Of a stretch of DNA of 64,000 nucleotides, positions 21,273-32,697 are shown piece by piece. Source of the stretch: Corynespora cassiicola. Taxonomy: Eukaryota; Ascomycota; Dothideomycetes; Pleosporales; Corynesporascaceae. Position 1 is the first letter of the stretch. The number at the start of each line of letters is the position of its first letter. The notes below the pieces were generated by a model, which made no database searches, had not been told where the DNA came from, and worked only from the letters and a program-made list of their open reading frames with translations. Where the stretch lies: the NCBI GenBank assembly GCA_022059125.1, contig JAEUWY010000012.1:558001-622000 (forward strand). Reading direction: 5' to 3'. The position numbers and the translations under genes are program-made.

Positions 21273-23134
21273 CAACAGAATCCCTATCTGCAGTCCAACC
21301 ATACCCAGACTTCGGGCATCGTGGGCCAAGGCAACTATGCTGCACAGCAGGGCACCCCGGTACAGAACATTCACGCGCCTCCTCCGCTGCCGAACAATGA
21401 AAAATACGGCCAGGGCCAATACCCTCAGGGTCAGAATATTGGGGTTCAACAGCAGTCTCAGCCTCAACCCCAGCCGGCGCAGGGGCAGTTTCAACAAGGC
21501 CAATACAACCAGAGCCCGCCACAGGGAAACTATCAGGAAGGTCATTTTGGCGGGCAGCAAACGGGGGTAGTAGGAGGCGTGCAGCCCATGACAACCGGTA
21601 CTCCCGTTTCCCCCCAGACCACATCGCCGCCAACTTTCCACGATCAGGCGGCGTTTGGAGTTGTGCCCAATCAACCCCAACAACACCAGCCGAATCCGAA
21701 CCAGCAGCAGTGGGGGGCGCCGACGCCAAACTACAGCTCGAAGCCTTCTCCAGGCCTCCAGGCAGCGCAGCCTGCTCAATCATACAGCATGACTTCCCCG
21801 CCTCCTGTCCAGCCTACCCAGGGATACGGCATATCGCCAGCAGTCTCGCCACCTCCCCAGCTTGACCAACAGCAGCATCAACAATGGGCGCCGCTATCCC
21901 CTGGAGCGACCCAGGCTCATGTTCCTCCATCAGTGAGCCCGCCACCCCCACAATCGGCCGGTAGCCCGCCGCAACAACCCCAGCCGCCTGCAGTTCCTAC
22001 CCAAAATGCGCCCACTCAACCTGCACCGACAGAGTTCATCGCAGAGCTACCGGCAGACATGGGAAATATGAGCATCGTGGAGAATGCAAAGCCTCAAGGC
22101 GCGCCGGTCCATCCTCCTCAGTCTACTTCTCCATACCAGGCTTATACGCCGCCTCCCGCCGCAAGCCAGAGCCAATCTCCTCGACCAGGCTTCACAGTGC
22201 CACGGCGGGCCGTCAGCATGAGCAGCCTCCCCCTTGCTGATCCTTGGCGGTTTGCCGACCCAGTGACCGAAACACCTACGCGGGAGTTTTACATTCTGGC
22301 GGATCTTCTCTTTGAGGCCATGGATCGTAGGTTTGAGCCGCAGAACACAGGGATCATCGAGGCCAGCAAGATTCTAGAATGTTGGAAGGTGCAACAGGAA
22401 CTGGCTGATGAGGTTGCTCGTAAGTTTTTTTTTCGTTTGAAATTCTTTTTTTTCCCCTCAGTGGCAGGGCCTTTGCTGACTCGACAGAAATCTTCACCTT
22501 CAACTCGTTTGAAGCATTTGCAAAGCTATGGGCTCTCGAAGGGGTTCCACACATCATGGTTCCGTGCCAGCCCTCGCTGATGCCGATTTGGAATTACCAA
22601 CAGCAGTCGCATTCCCAGGAGATGAAGATTGCGGCAGAGGCTCCCTCCGCCCACGTGCCGTACCCCACCTACATGCCAGCGCTGAACCGTGCGGGTTGGT
22701 ACAAGCACTTCTTCATGGATATGCTCCATGAGCCAGAGAATCTCGAGAAGATGCTGCAAGCATTGTGCGCTGACACGTACAAGCCTGGTGTACTGAACCA
22801 GCCCGACTTGCGGAAACGAGACACAGCAGAGGCACCAGCACTGACGGGGCGCGCCGCAGCGATTCGCACGGCAACGGTACCAAGGGTTTGCCAGGAGATG
22901 GCCTCGGCGATTCAAGGATCGGTGGCGAGGGGTGCGCCAACAGAAACGGCGCCTGCTCATGCTGCGGCAGAAGCCGCAGCTACGGCGGAGCAAGAAGCGG
23001 CGCTGAAGATGCAGAGCCTGAAGATGCAGCAGCAGATGAACGACATGATGAACAAGCAAATGACGCAGGGCGCACTCAGTATGTCGATGGCAGCGGGGAA
23101 CATGTATAGGCCCAACTATGGCAGCCTCGTCTAG
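20838..23134 (+). CDS. Gln/Pro-rich protein with DUF7514-like domain
   Basis: Two exons (20838-22419, 22488-23134) joined in phase give 742 residues. The first ~460 residues are low-complexity, rich in Gln, Pro, Tyr and Ser, with a run of 12 Gln. A folded domain follows, beginning PWRFADPVTETPTREFYILA, then LFEAMDRRFEPQNTGIIEAS and across the intron to QIFTFNSFEAFAKLWALEGV and PHIMVPCQPSLMPIWNYQQ. I recall this as a fungal-specific domain (DUF7514) of unknown function. The C-terminus is Ala/Gln/Met-rich and helical, with MQQQMNDMMNKQM. No signal peptide or membrane span. The prion-like N-terminus suggests roles in scaffolding or condensates, but this is inference. Confidence 0.85.
21243..21278 (+). 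repeat. CAG/CAA microsatellite encoding 12 Gln
   Basis: Twelve consecutive CAG or CAA codons within the Gln-rich protein; the CAA interruptions near the end would limit slippage. Length is likely variable between strains. Confidence 0.85.
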
Positions 23135-24068
23135 ATGAATGATAATTATAGTCGTCTGCCATGCGTAGCCCGCCGTCCGGGTTCGGCGAGGGTGGTTTGA
23201 CATGTGTTCCCCGCGTTCCCGACGTGCCCCCGACGTGTCGCAGCTGCAGCGGGGAGGTGCATGGCTCGGGGCGCCGCCATGTCAACCGCGTTGGTGGGCG
23301 TGTTTACAAACCGTGACAGCCGGGGGCGATGGCCGAGTTGACGTCGTAACAGATAAGAAGCCCGCAGACGTGCCGAGAGAGACGACCACACACACGGCCA
23401 CGGCCGTCCCCGTCGCCAAAGGAACAAGGTTTAGACGACGTCTAGGTAGTGGATGACCGCGCGGCCCGTGCTCGTGAGCACAGATTGCCGTGATATCATG
23501 TGGCCGGGGGGTGTGGGCGGGCGATCGCCTCTGATCACGACCCATCGGCGCATTGAAACGGAACGCGGTGAGCGGGCGCGCAGAGCAGCCTCTGCCTTGG
23601 TGCTGTGCGTGTCATCGGCGCGGGCGAGGCCCTCTGATGCGTCGCAGGCGCCTCGGAGCAGCGTCGCGGGCGGGCGGCCCAGGGCGAGGGCCGGAGCAGG
23701 GCGAGCTGGGGCGAGCTGGGGCGACGGGGTGTGTGGATGGGTGAATGTCGCAGCTGGGCACCGAGGAGCCTCCTCGCGGCGCCTTGCCCCTTGCGGAGGG
23801 CGATCGGCAGGCACGACCGGTTTGGTCTTGCGCGACTTCCTTGCTGCAGGTGTGTTGCTGCCGCCAACAAATTTGAACCAGGACGCGCAACCAACCTCGC
23901 TGCTTTCCCTGCACTCACTCGCTCCCTCTGCCCTCGACGCCTCCTCCCCTACCCCCCTCTTGTTCTTATATCGCTGCCGTGCCCGCGTATTGGGAGGAAA
24001 AAATTGTCTACCAGAGCATCTTTGCCATCAGTTTTGTTTATCGGAGCATCCTACCACGCCGACCCACC
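23135..24068. other. GC-rich intergenic, promoter of PIR-type gene
   Basis: About 930 bp, very GC-rich in the middle with a short direct repeat around 23700-23727 (GGGCGAGCTG units). The last 100 bases turn CT-rich before the ATG. The long open frames here are shadows of GC composition. Confidence 0.4.
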
Positions 24069-25000
24069 ATGCGCGCCACAAGCTTTCTCGCCGTCTTGCC
24101 GCTCGCGGCCTCATCCTTCGCCCAGGCCGTCCCAGAGGGCATCGCTCCCGACCAGTCTGCCCCCGAGGGCTGCGAGGACACTTCCAAGCGCAATTTCACC
24201 ATTGGCATCCTCAATCTCTCCAAGCGCGAGACTGCAAGCGAGGTACGTCTGTCCATGCAGTCATTGTTCCGTTCGCGGTTTTGGCCGTCGATCACCTCGT
24301 ATCCCGCGCATCGCATCGCATCACAGACTGACAAATTCTCCAGGCCACTAGTGCTGCCCTCGCTTGCACTCTCGAGGACGGAATCTTGCACGACCCCTAT
24401 GGCCGCACCGGCTCCGTCGTCGCCAACTACCAGTTCCAGTTCGATGGCCCTCCTCAGGCAGGTGCAATCTACACTGGCGGCTTCTCCATCTGCCAGAACA
24501 ATTCACTGGCCCTCGGCGGTTCCACCGTCTGGTACCGGTGCATGAGCGGAGAATTTGGCAACCTCTACGATCGCAGCATTGGCGACCAGTGCGCCCCCGT
24601 TAACATCGTCGTGTCGTACGTTGAGGAACCCGGATCCAGCTCTTCCATCGCCCCCTCGAGCACTGCTGCAACTTCGGTCGCGAGCAGCAAAGCCGAGTCG
24701 GCTTCTGGTTCCGCATCATTGTCGAGCGCTGCATCTGGCTCTGCTTCCGAATCCGCCTCTGCCACCCCCACTGGCTTTGTCAATGGCACTGCCGTCAGCA
24801 CTGGCATTCCGTCGACCCTCTCCTCTGCCTTCGCAAGCGAGACGGCAAGCGGGACTACTGCTGGCGCCTCGACAGCTGCTGCTGGCGCAACGGGAGCACC
24901 AGAAGCGCCCGCCGAGGGTAGCGCCAATCCCACGCGTGTGCCTCGTGCAGAGACTTTCGGTGCCGTCGTGGGCATCATCGGCGCGGCCCTACTTCTCTGA
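24069..25000 (+). CDS. PIR-type cell wall protein with GPI-like tail
   Basis: Secreted cell-wall protein of the PIR/Hsp150/Cis3 type. Exons 24069-24242 and 24344-25000 join in phase 0 to give 276 residues. A signal peptide ([20 protein letters not shown]) is followed by two Lys-Arg Kex2-like sites (TSKR, LSKR). The PIR C-terminal-type domain contains [40 protein letters not shown], then [20 protein letters not shown] and [11 protein letters not shown] with four spaced cysteines. Next comes a Ser/Thr/Ala-rich stretch, likely O-mannosylated, and a C-terminal hydrophobic segment ([14 protein letters not shown]) preceded by small residues, which looks like a GPI-attachment signal. Yeast PIR proteins normally lack a GPI anchor, so dual anchoring is notable, though common in moulds. 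Confidence 0.82.
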
Positions 25001-26003
25001 GATATTTCACTCTTATTACACGATACATGCAACAGACGGATCATGGTTTTTATTGACGTACATAACATGGGTGGCGCATTGGATACCCACGAGCGGCCCA
25101 CTGGCCGACTGTGTCCTTTTGGTGTAGCGATTATTCCATAGACGGATACTTAATGATAATACAGTCTTCTTCACTATCCCGGTCATTTCTTGCTTTCGAC
25201 CCGAGTCAGAACCCCCTTGATGACCTGGACAGGCATTCATCTCAGGACCCACCTCCAATGTGCACCTGCATTTATCTGCTCCGACATTTGCAATACCATG
25301 CACGCTTGCTTATTTTTGGATCTGTGCATTTGAACCTTCTGGATCCTGGGTCTACCACGATGTGTATGGTTCATTACAGGTGCCTCTTCCGTAGCCTTCC
25401 CTAGCATGAGGTTGGGAACCCGCCGCCGCCCATTGGCCGCGTGTTTCCAAACATCAGAAAATCCAGGCTTCGCGTCGTCGCTAAGCTTTGTGGATGTGCC
25501 CCGGACCGTTCCAGGTTTGGCCGGCGGCTCAACGGCCGCTCGGTATCCAAGCCGCTGTGCCCCTTTCTCTGCATTCAATAGTCTTCATGTGCCTCTCAGG
25601 AGGCGTGCGATTGCCGACCGCTGTGCCACTCCGGCATCGATGATTGCATTCGCGCCACACACCCCATAAACTGGTGAGATCATGTTCCATACTTCCCCAC
25701 GGCGAGGGTGTAGCTGTCCCCTTGTTCACCAGTCAGGTTTCTCTATCGCGATCGGACCCGCGTCCGCTATCCGCGTTCTGGAACGATGAACCCAGGCCGA
25801 TCACTTTTAGTCAGGAACATTTGGCATAGCTGACCCCTCGAATTACTGCATATGGATAAGTCAGTCCATAACCTTCATTGGAAATCCGCAGGAGAGTTCC
25901 CAAATGCTTCGTGCTGTAGCTTCGGTCATGGGAGGATATAAAGATGGGTAGGTACCTGCTGTTCCATTGCACGGATCGGCTGTTTCCTGTACCTTTGGTG
26001 AAC
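25001..26003. other. Intergenic
   Basis: About 1 kb between the PIR-type gene and the GMC oxidoreductase; no gene supported. A TATA-like ATATAAA occurs near 25935, about 70 bases before the chosen GMC start. Confidence 0.4.
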
Positions 26004-27870
26004 ATGAAGTTCCATATTTTCACCTTCTCTATCTTCTACATACTCGGGTCTGCAGTACCTATTGAGGATCATGAGAAGCGCCAAAATGCCGAATTCGACT
26101 ATGTCATCGTCGGCGGCGGTACTGCTGGCCTTACACTAGCCAACCGCCTGTCGGAAGACTCAAATGTACAGGTTGCTGTTATTGAGGCCGGCACCTTTTA
26201 TGAAATCACCAACCCGCTTCTGTCGTCAACACCCGCAGGGGATGTCATCTTCTCCGGTGCCAGTCCTCTTGATACAAATCCCCTTGTTGACTGGAACTTT
26301 GTCACTCAGCCTCAAGTTGGTGCAAACAACAGACGGCTGCATTATGCCCGTGGAAAGTGTCTGGGTGGAAGGTGAATTGTTTCGGTTTAACCTATTAAAT
26401 AGCATGCACTGACCCAACTCCAGTTCTGCCCGCAACTACATGATCTACCAGCGCGGAGACAAGGGATCCTATCAACGCTGGGCCGACGCAGTTGGAGACC
26501 AGTCCTACACTTGGGACAACTTTCTCCCTTACTTCAAGAAGTCAATCAAGTTCACTCCTCCGAAATCGCCACCTCGTGCTCCAAATGCGTCTGCAGAGTA
26601 CAACCCGGCTGCCTTTGACCCGGCTGGAGGGCCGCTCCAGGTCTCGTATGCCAACTATGCGGGTCCATTCAGCAGTTATATGGAGGGAGGGCTCAACTCC
26701 ATTGGCATCTCACCTGCACAAGATTTCAATTCTGGAAGCCTCTTGGGCGCCCAGTACTGCAGCTCAACGATCAATCCGAACAACCAGAACCGAGATTCTT
26801 CGCAGACGTCCTTCTTGAATGCCGCAAAGAATCGCCCCAACCTCAAGGTCTATTCCATCACACTAGCCAAGAAGATCCTCTTCAACGCAGACAAGCGCGC
26901 GACTGGCGTTCTGATCGGCAACGGAGCCATCCTCTCCGCCCGCAAAGAAGTCATCCTATCAGCCGGCGCCTTCCAATCCCCCCAACTCCTCATGGTCTCT
27001 GGCATTGGCCCCAAAGCCACCCTCCAAAAATACAACATTCCCGTGATCCTCGACAAGCCCGCCGTAGGCCAGGGTATGGAAGACCACATATTTTTCGGCC
27101 CCACGTACCGCGTGCGCGTCGAGACCTTTACCCGCCTCGCAAACGACCCCCTCTACGTGGCCGCCCAATTCGCCTTCGACTACACCCTCCTAAAGCGCGG
27201 CCCCCTCACCAACCCCGTCTGCGACTTTTTGGGCTGGGAAAAAGCGCCCCGCAACCTCATCACGCCCGCCGCTGCAGCTGTGCTGGACCAGTACCCAACG
27301 TCCTGGCCAGACATCGAGTACCTCTCCGGCCCCGGCTACATTGGAAACTTCCAAAACCTGCTCCTGCAGCAGCCAAAGGATGGGTACCAGTACGCCACCA
27401 TCCTCGCCGCCCTCGTAGCCCCCAGGTCGCGCGGCTCAGTAACGATTGCGAGCGCAGATACGGCGGACCTGCCGCTGATCAATCCGAACTGGCTCACCGA
27501 CCCGACGGACCAGTCCGTCGCCGTCGCGGGGTACAAGCGCGCGCGCCAGGCCTTTTCCACGCCCGCCATGCAAGCCGGCCTCGCAGACCCGAATGAGTAC
27601 TTCCCGGGCAAGGGCGTGGCGACCGATGCGCAGATTCTGAACACGATTCGCGATACGCTGCATACGGTGTGGCATGCGAGCTGCACGTGTCGCATGGGCA
27701 AGGTGGATGATCCGAATGCGGTGGTGGATTCCAAGGCGAGGGTTATTGGGGTGAAGGGGCTTAGGGTGGTGGATGTGAGTGCGTTTGCCTTGTTGCCGCC
27801 GGGGCATCCGCAGAGTACGGTGTATGCGCTTGCAGAGAAGGTGGCGGATGATATTAAGAAGGGGAATTAG
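26004..27870 (+). CDS. Secreted GMC-family FAD oxidoreductase
   Basis: Flavoenzyme of the glucose-methanol-choline family (aryl-alcohol oxidase, glucose oxidase and choline dehydrogenase relatives), probably extracellular. Exons 26004-26371 and 26424-27870 join in phase as KCLGG-SSARNYMIYQRGD to give 604 residues. The chosen Met gives a signal peptide (MKFHIFTFSIFYILGSA) and a Lys-Arg pro-site (HEKRQ); an upstream in-frame ATG at 25944 would bury the signal. The FAD-binding motif is VIVGGGTAGLTLANRLSED; the GMC signatures GKCLGG and SAGAFQSPQLLMVSGIGP are present; the catalytic His lies in TVWHASCTCRMGK and the second in PPGHPQSTVYALAEK. Substrate unknown. Third positions become strongly GC-rich after about 26900. 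Confidence 0.88.
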
Positions 27871-28496
27871 TGTTGGGGGGGGTGATGGGTTCTTGGTTGG
27901 TTGCTTTCTTTCCAGGGGAGAGGGGTAAAAAATGTTTAGGGTTGTTTGTATCATAACCGACATGGGGGTTTGAAGTGGATGGTGGGCTGATGTTTGGCCT
28001 GTTTCTTTTCTTGTTTATATGTTTAGTACATATTGTGCCAGCTCTATAGGTACACAAAGAAATTCACGCTATCAATGAGTAGTCATCATAGTTTTTCTAA
28101 GCATCCTGGTCATGAGTGGGGTTCGTCTGGGGATGTTTCTTGTGCTAACTTGTTCTGCTTAATTTTTGTGGGTCGTATCCAGAAAGGAATTGGTAGGTTA
28201 ATATCAATGATGGTCATCTCTCGAGGTGTTGTATGCCACGGTGTCTTCTACCAAGATGAACTTGAGAAGAGGAGAGAGAAGACCCAAAAACGCGATTTCC
28301 TTCAATGAAGAGTTTCTTATGGCAGGGCCCTTTGGTGATATTTACAGATATCAATGGGTCTCTCTATAAGTTCTCATCAAGCAATGAACATCCTGTAAAG
28401 AATGGCCCTGCAAACTGTGTATATACATGTCAAACCAATATCTACATCTTGAACATAACCGCGTACAGCGACATCACATCCTCCACAGCAAACCCC
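27871..28496. other. Intergenic (convergent 3' ends)
   Basis: About 630 bp between the GMC gene (+) and the first Cys-rich secreted protein gene (-). Nothing recognised. Confidence 0.4.
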
Positions 28497-29182
28497 TTAG
28501 CGGCAGTTATTCGCCTCCCCATTAAAAGTGCACGGCTCCTCAACCTGCTCCGGCGTCCATCCCACACACTCCTTCCGAACATCTCCATACGACTCGCACT
28601 TCCCCGCACTCGTATTGAGCGTGCATACACCCCCCGTCGGGTCCACCACTTGGCAAAGATGAAACCTGGCACACAACATTAGCCTTCCACAATCTCTGAA
28701 CGGGGCCTGGTAGCACATACTGAAACCGGTTGTCACTCTCGATATAACAATCCGTCGTCGCAAGCTTCTCGCTCGTACACTCGCCCGTCAGAAAATAGTA
28801 ATTGTTCTGCCCATTCGGCGAAACGACAACCTAGCACTCCCATGTCAGCACATTTCCTCCCTTCACAAATCCCCATTCCTTCAAGCTGGGACCAAACGAA
28901 AAAACTCACCGCGAGGGTATCCGCCGCGCCCGGGGTCGGCCCATTCAGACACGCAGCCGGAAACTCGGCCCTGTCGGTTACGACCGAGTAGTTGCCGTCG
29001 GACATGGCGTTGAGCGTGCGACCCGTCTCTAGGATGTTTTGGCGGGTGCCGTCGGGGCAGCGGAAGGGCATTTGCGTGCGCCAGGTCGAGGTGCTGCAGC
29101 CGCCGACGTTGTTGCAGAGCTTGGAGTCCCAGGCTGCGGCCAGGAGGGGGAGGGAGGCTGCGATGAGGGCGAGGGAGTGCAT
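28497..29182 (-). CDS. Secreted cysteine-rich protein, paralog A
   Basis: Three exons, 28910-29182, 28721-28830 and 28497-28665, join in phase (0 and 2) to give 183 residues. A signal peptide (MHSLALIAASLPLLAAA) precedes a mature protein with 12 cysteines, including KLCNNVGGC, FRCPDGTRQN, EFPAACLNG, TGECTSEKL, TDCYIES, LCQVVDPTGGVC, KCESYGD, ECVGWTPEQ, and a tail with two further Cys (PCTFNGEANNCR). Family not recognised; no enzyme motif. Its neighbour 0.7 kb upstream is a clear paralog with the same intron positions. Secretion, size and cysteines suggest a disulfide-stabilised extracellular protein, possibly involved in host or microbial interaction (inference). Confidence 0.82.
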
Positions 29183-29402
29183 GTTGGGATTGCGAGTATT
29201 CCGGTTTGAATTGGGTGTTTTTGGTTATCGAGGGTTTTGGGGGGGTTTGATGTGGCATTGGGGTTGTATTTATGTTCGACCGGCGTAATTTCGTGAAGGG
29301 CCGCAGATGCGAGGTGTTGCCAAGGTGGTATTTAGGCCGAGAGTGTTGATTTCGTTTTTCCGTCGTATATGTGTTAATATATGAGGCCCGTCTTATAGTG
29401 TT

Positions 29403-29540
29403 TTGTGTTTCTATCTGCGAGTCTCCTACGCTTTCGGTGTCTCTGGGCATTGTTGAGGGGTAGCTCTGGTATGTCTGTTCTGCGATTTTTAGACCCCAGT
29501 CCGTGTGTGATTTTTTGCATATTCTACTTGAATATGTCTA
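29403..29540 (+). repeat. ~135 bp dispersed element, copy 1
   Basis: Alignable (roughly three of four bases by eye) with the reverse complement of 31350-31488; shared cores include TGTCTCTGGGCA, TTGAGGGG and GTGTGATTTT. It lies upstream of paralog A, and the matching upstream region of paralog B lacks it, which suggests insertion after the duplication. Confidence 0.65.
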
Positions 29541-29899
29541 AATATAAATCATCAGGAGATGGTAAGGATGTGGCGGTGTTGACCGACTATGCGCGCGCTC
29601 TGTGGCGAGGGGGTTATTGAGTGTTGCTTGAGCGAATAAGATTTAGCAAAGACGTGTGATTTAGAAACTGCTCTAATATAGATGCTCTAATTGCTGAATA
29701 ATTTTGAAATACAGATAGAAAGCAGAGTGTCTACACAGTTTTTGATTGCGAAATCCGAATATCATGTAGTATGGTGCTGCAGACCTTGTATATACATTAT
29801 TACTTGAAGAAAATATATACAGTTTGAATCGGCGCATGGCACTTTGCGTTTCGCACGACTAATGCCTCATCTTCAGTTGCTAGCCTCGTTCGTAACAGT

Positions 29900-30539
29900 T
29901 TACTGTCCATCCTGCTCAGGTGTCCATCCCACACATTCCGGACGGCCATAGTCGCCATACCTCTCGCAGTCGCCTGCACTGGGGTTCGCCACGCACAGCT
30001 CCCCATTCGTGTCTACAACCTGGCATAGATCGTAACTGCAAGCGCATGTCAGTCAGTCACGATACTCGAAAGGTTTCAATATCGCTTACTAGTGAGGGTT
30101 TTTGTAGTAGCCATAGCAATCAACCGCCTCGACTTTAAGATCGGTGCACTCTCCCGACGAGAACCAGTAGTTCTTCAGCCCGTCCACACTCACGGCTAAC
30201 TAGGCCAATGTTTCAGCACGAATCGTTCGGTTAGGGATACAGCATTGAGCCTCGACTTACAGCAAGCGTGTCCGCGTCGCCCGGAACAGCACCGTTAAGG
30301 CAAGTCGCCGGGAACTCTTCCCTGGAAACGACCTCGTAGTAACCGACCGTTATGTTGCGCCCAGACACGATTTGTGTCTGCATGGTGTTTTGCCTCGAGC
30401 CGTCGGGGCATCGGAAGGGATGGTTGCTGGCCGCTCCCTCGGCCAGCATGCTGCAGCCGCCGGCGCCGTTGCACAGATGACCGTCGAAAGCAACGGCGAG
30501 GGCCGGGAGGACGGCTACGATAAGGTTGAAAGAGCGCAT
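29900..30539 (-). CDS. Secreted cysteine-rich protein, paralog B
   Basis: Three exons, 30261-30539, 30090-30199 and 29900-30035, joined in phase give 174 residues; the middle exon is 110 nt, exactly as in paralog A. The signal peptide is MRSFNLIVAVLPALAVA. The mature protein has 10 cysteines in the same order as A: HLCNGAGGC, FRCPDGSRQN, EFPATCLNG, SGECTDLKV, VDCYGYY, LCQVVDTNGELC, DCERYGD, ECVGWTPEQ; it stops 11 residues sooner and so lacks the last two Cys of A. In the last exon about 26 of 43 aligned residues are identical by eye. The 5' flanks of the two genes also align in part (for example the TTTAT...CTCGACCG block near 30640 and 29270). Function unknown. Confidence 0.82.
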
Positions 30540-32697
30540 CTTGTCTGAATCTTGTATAGCTGTAAGATTTGGCGTTATTCAGTGTAGAGAATGCGTGCTC
30601 GAGGGAAATGCGAGGCTGGCCTGGTCTTTATACTCGACCGCCCTGATTGCCTGAAGCGCCCTGAAAGTCGAGGGTTCTGCCAAGTGGACGTTCGAGCCGA
30701 CTTAATAAATGATAAATCAACTGTGCTCCTACCTCGTAAGTCTCTCAGTCTAGGTGCGTTGGAGATTTTGAGGGCGTTGTAGTCTTGATCAGCTATGCGC
30801 GCATAGCGTAGAGGACCAATCAGCGGCTGCTGCGCCATCACCTACTGCCTACAAGCGGTTAATGAGCCGCGTTTATGACTTGGTCGCCAAGTTGGCAGTA
30901 GGCAGGGAGAACCACCGTTTGATGTGCAGTGTTTAATCCGGAATCCTGGCTCGGGGCTATGCCGGAGATTGGCTTGGTCAGGTTGGGGACCCCACAAGTC
31001 GTACTGTATGTCATGTCCAACCGAAGGTTCGGTAATATTTCCGAACTACCGGCTGTGCGCCTATGCTCTTGCTCATTATACGAGCGCCTAGATATTCCAA
31101 ATACGTTTCTCAGCGTAGTTGAGTGTTGTGTCGATCGTAGGCAAGGTGGAAAATTTATCCGGAGCTCATTCTAGTGCTAACTATATGGATAGACGTTTGA
31201 GTAATTGAATATGCACCTGTATATACTCGGGCCGACGTTGTATTCCGTACTTCCTCGATATCTGGAACGGCAGTCTTTATTCAAGAGACACAGTACCTGT
31301 AATCATTCTCCCAAAAGCATACCCACCTAGGTAGACAATCTTGATTCTTGTGTTCGTGTAGTTCAAATTGGATAAGCAAAATCACACCCGGACCGGGGTC
31401 CAAAATCACAGAACAGGCGCGTAGGAGCTGCCCCTCAAAAATTGCCCAGAGACACAGAAAGCGGATGTTCTCACATACAGACACACAAAGCGTGTTTGTT
31501 TAGTGTCTTCAAAAGAAAATAATCTGTTTCGAAATTGAAGAGTTACTATGAGTTATGTCACAGAGAGCTTCCTAACCCAGTCTCTTTTACATACCTACAT
31601 TGCATAACTAGGTATGCAAATGTATAGATATGTGCAGCTTTAAAGGTTCATTGAGTTCGGTCATGTGATGTTGTATCCCGCAGGTAAACGCCCTTGGCAA
31701 AGTGACCATGTCTCTCCCAACATCAGGAACTAATACATACCCTGTCGACAAAAACTTGAAATGAGCGACACTTTCGGTCTAATCACCTACAGCTTCAATC
31801 CAGATGCGTGCTTGGATCGGCCTTGAATCCCCGCAAAGCGACTGCAGTTAAAACAGACTATCTCAACAGCATGTCTTACCTAAAAGTGCCGGGATAGATA
31901 GGCGATACTGTTCTAGTTTAACTGGTAATATATGAAGAGAAGATGGCTGGATTCTATCTAAGTGTTCAATTTGTGATGTTATCTGCGGTTAGATGACGCC
32001 TTGATGCTCGCTACAGTAAATAATCAAGCTGGGGTATCTTATGAGTTGAAAGTAGTTTCCTTGAACACAAGCTGCACTACTGAGGGTATAGTCTCTTAAT
32101 TCCAATGAGGCAAGGTAACATGCCTGTGGTATCCTTGATCCGTGTTCTAATGGCCTCTTTGCCGGATATGTGTCGTCCCAAAAGCAATGTTCCTATAAGA
32201 CTTTGGCATGCATATTATCTTTCGGAGAAGCTAAGCAACGGCATTTCAATGTTGTGTAACATCACTTTTCGGAGCATGAATGCCAAGTCGAAACAAAAAG
32301 CCTAACGTGGAAGGTGAGAGTCCGAGGAGTTGGGCTTTGGAAGGGCATTGGTCTGACCAGATTGTCTGTACAACCTCTGCTTATTAAATTCGTGGATCAA
32401 CAAGACTGGACTTCAATATCAGATAACAGATGCAATATGTCGCGTGCTTACTACCATTGAGCATGCAGTGTAATTTGGAGCTTGCGAATTCTGGCGCCAC
32501 ATGAGATATTTATGAGTCTCGGCAGGTCTGGGCTCCTCGGGCTAATATTAAATCACCGTTGTCTGTTTGCCTGTTAAACGTAGACCTGGCTGTGTTTCCT
32601 TCCCTGGAGAATCTGGAGACACAGAGCCAAAATTGAATTTTGTCTCCATCCGCAATTGCGTACCCGTCTAGGCTGCGAAAGCAAGGATACAAGCGGG
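30540..32697. other. Gene-poor region, holds copy 2 of the dispersed element
   Basis: About 2.2 kb. It includes the promoter of paralog B, the inverted copy of the ~135 bp element, and otherwise AT-rich DNA with no supported gene. It forms the left border of the polyketide cluster. Confidence 0.45.
31350..31488 (-). repeat. ~135 bp dispersed element, copy 2 (inverted)
   Basis: Reverse complement aligns with 29403-29540; see copy 1. Together the copies form an inverted pair that encloses paralog B. Confidence 0.65.

Noticed and set aside
21048..21783. Long reverse ORFs across the Gln-rich gene
   Set aside because: They are Leu/Arg-rich mirrors of CAG/CAA-rich coding sequence on the other strand.
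23453..24351. Overlapping 206-292 codon ORFs in the GC-rich PIR promoter
   Set aside because: Ala/Arg/Pro-rich translations with no domain; frames stay open because the DNA is GC-rich, and they overlap the true PIR-type exon.
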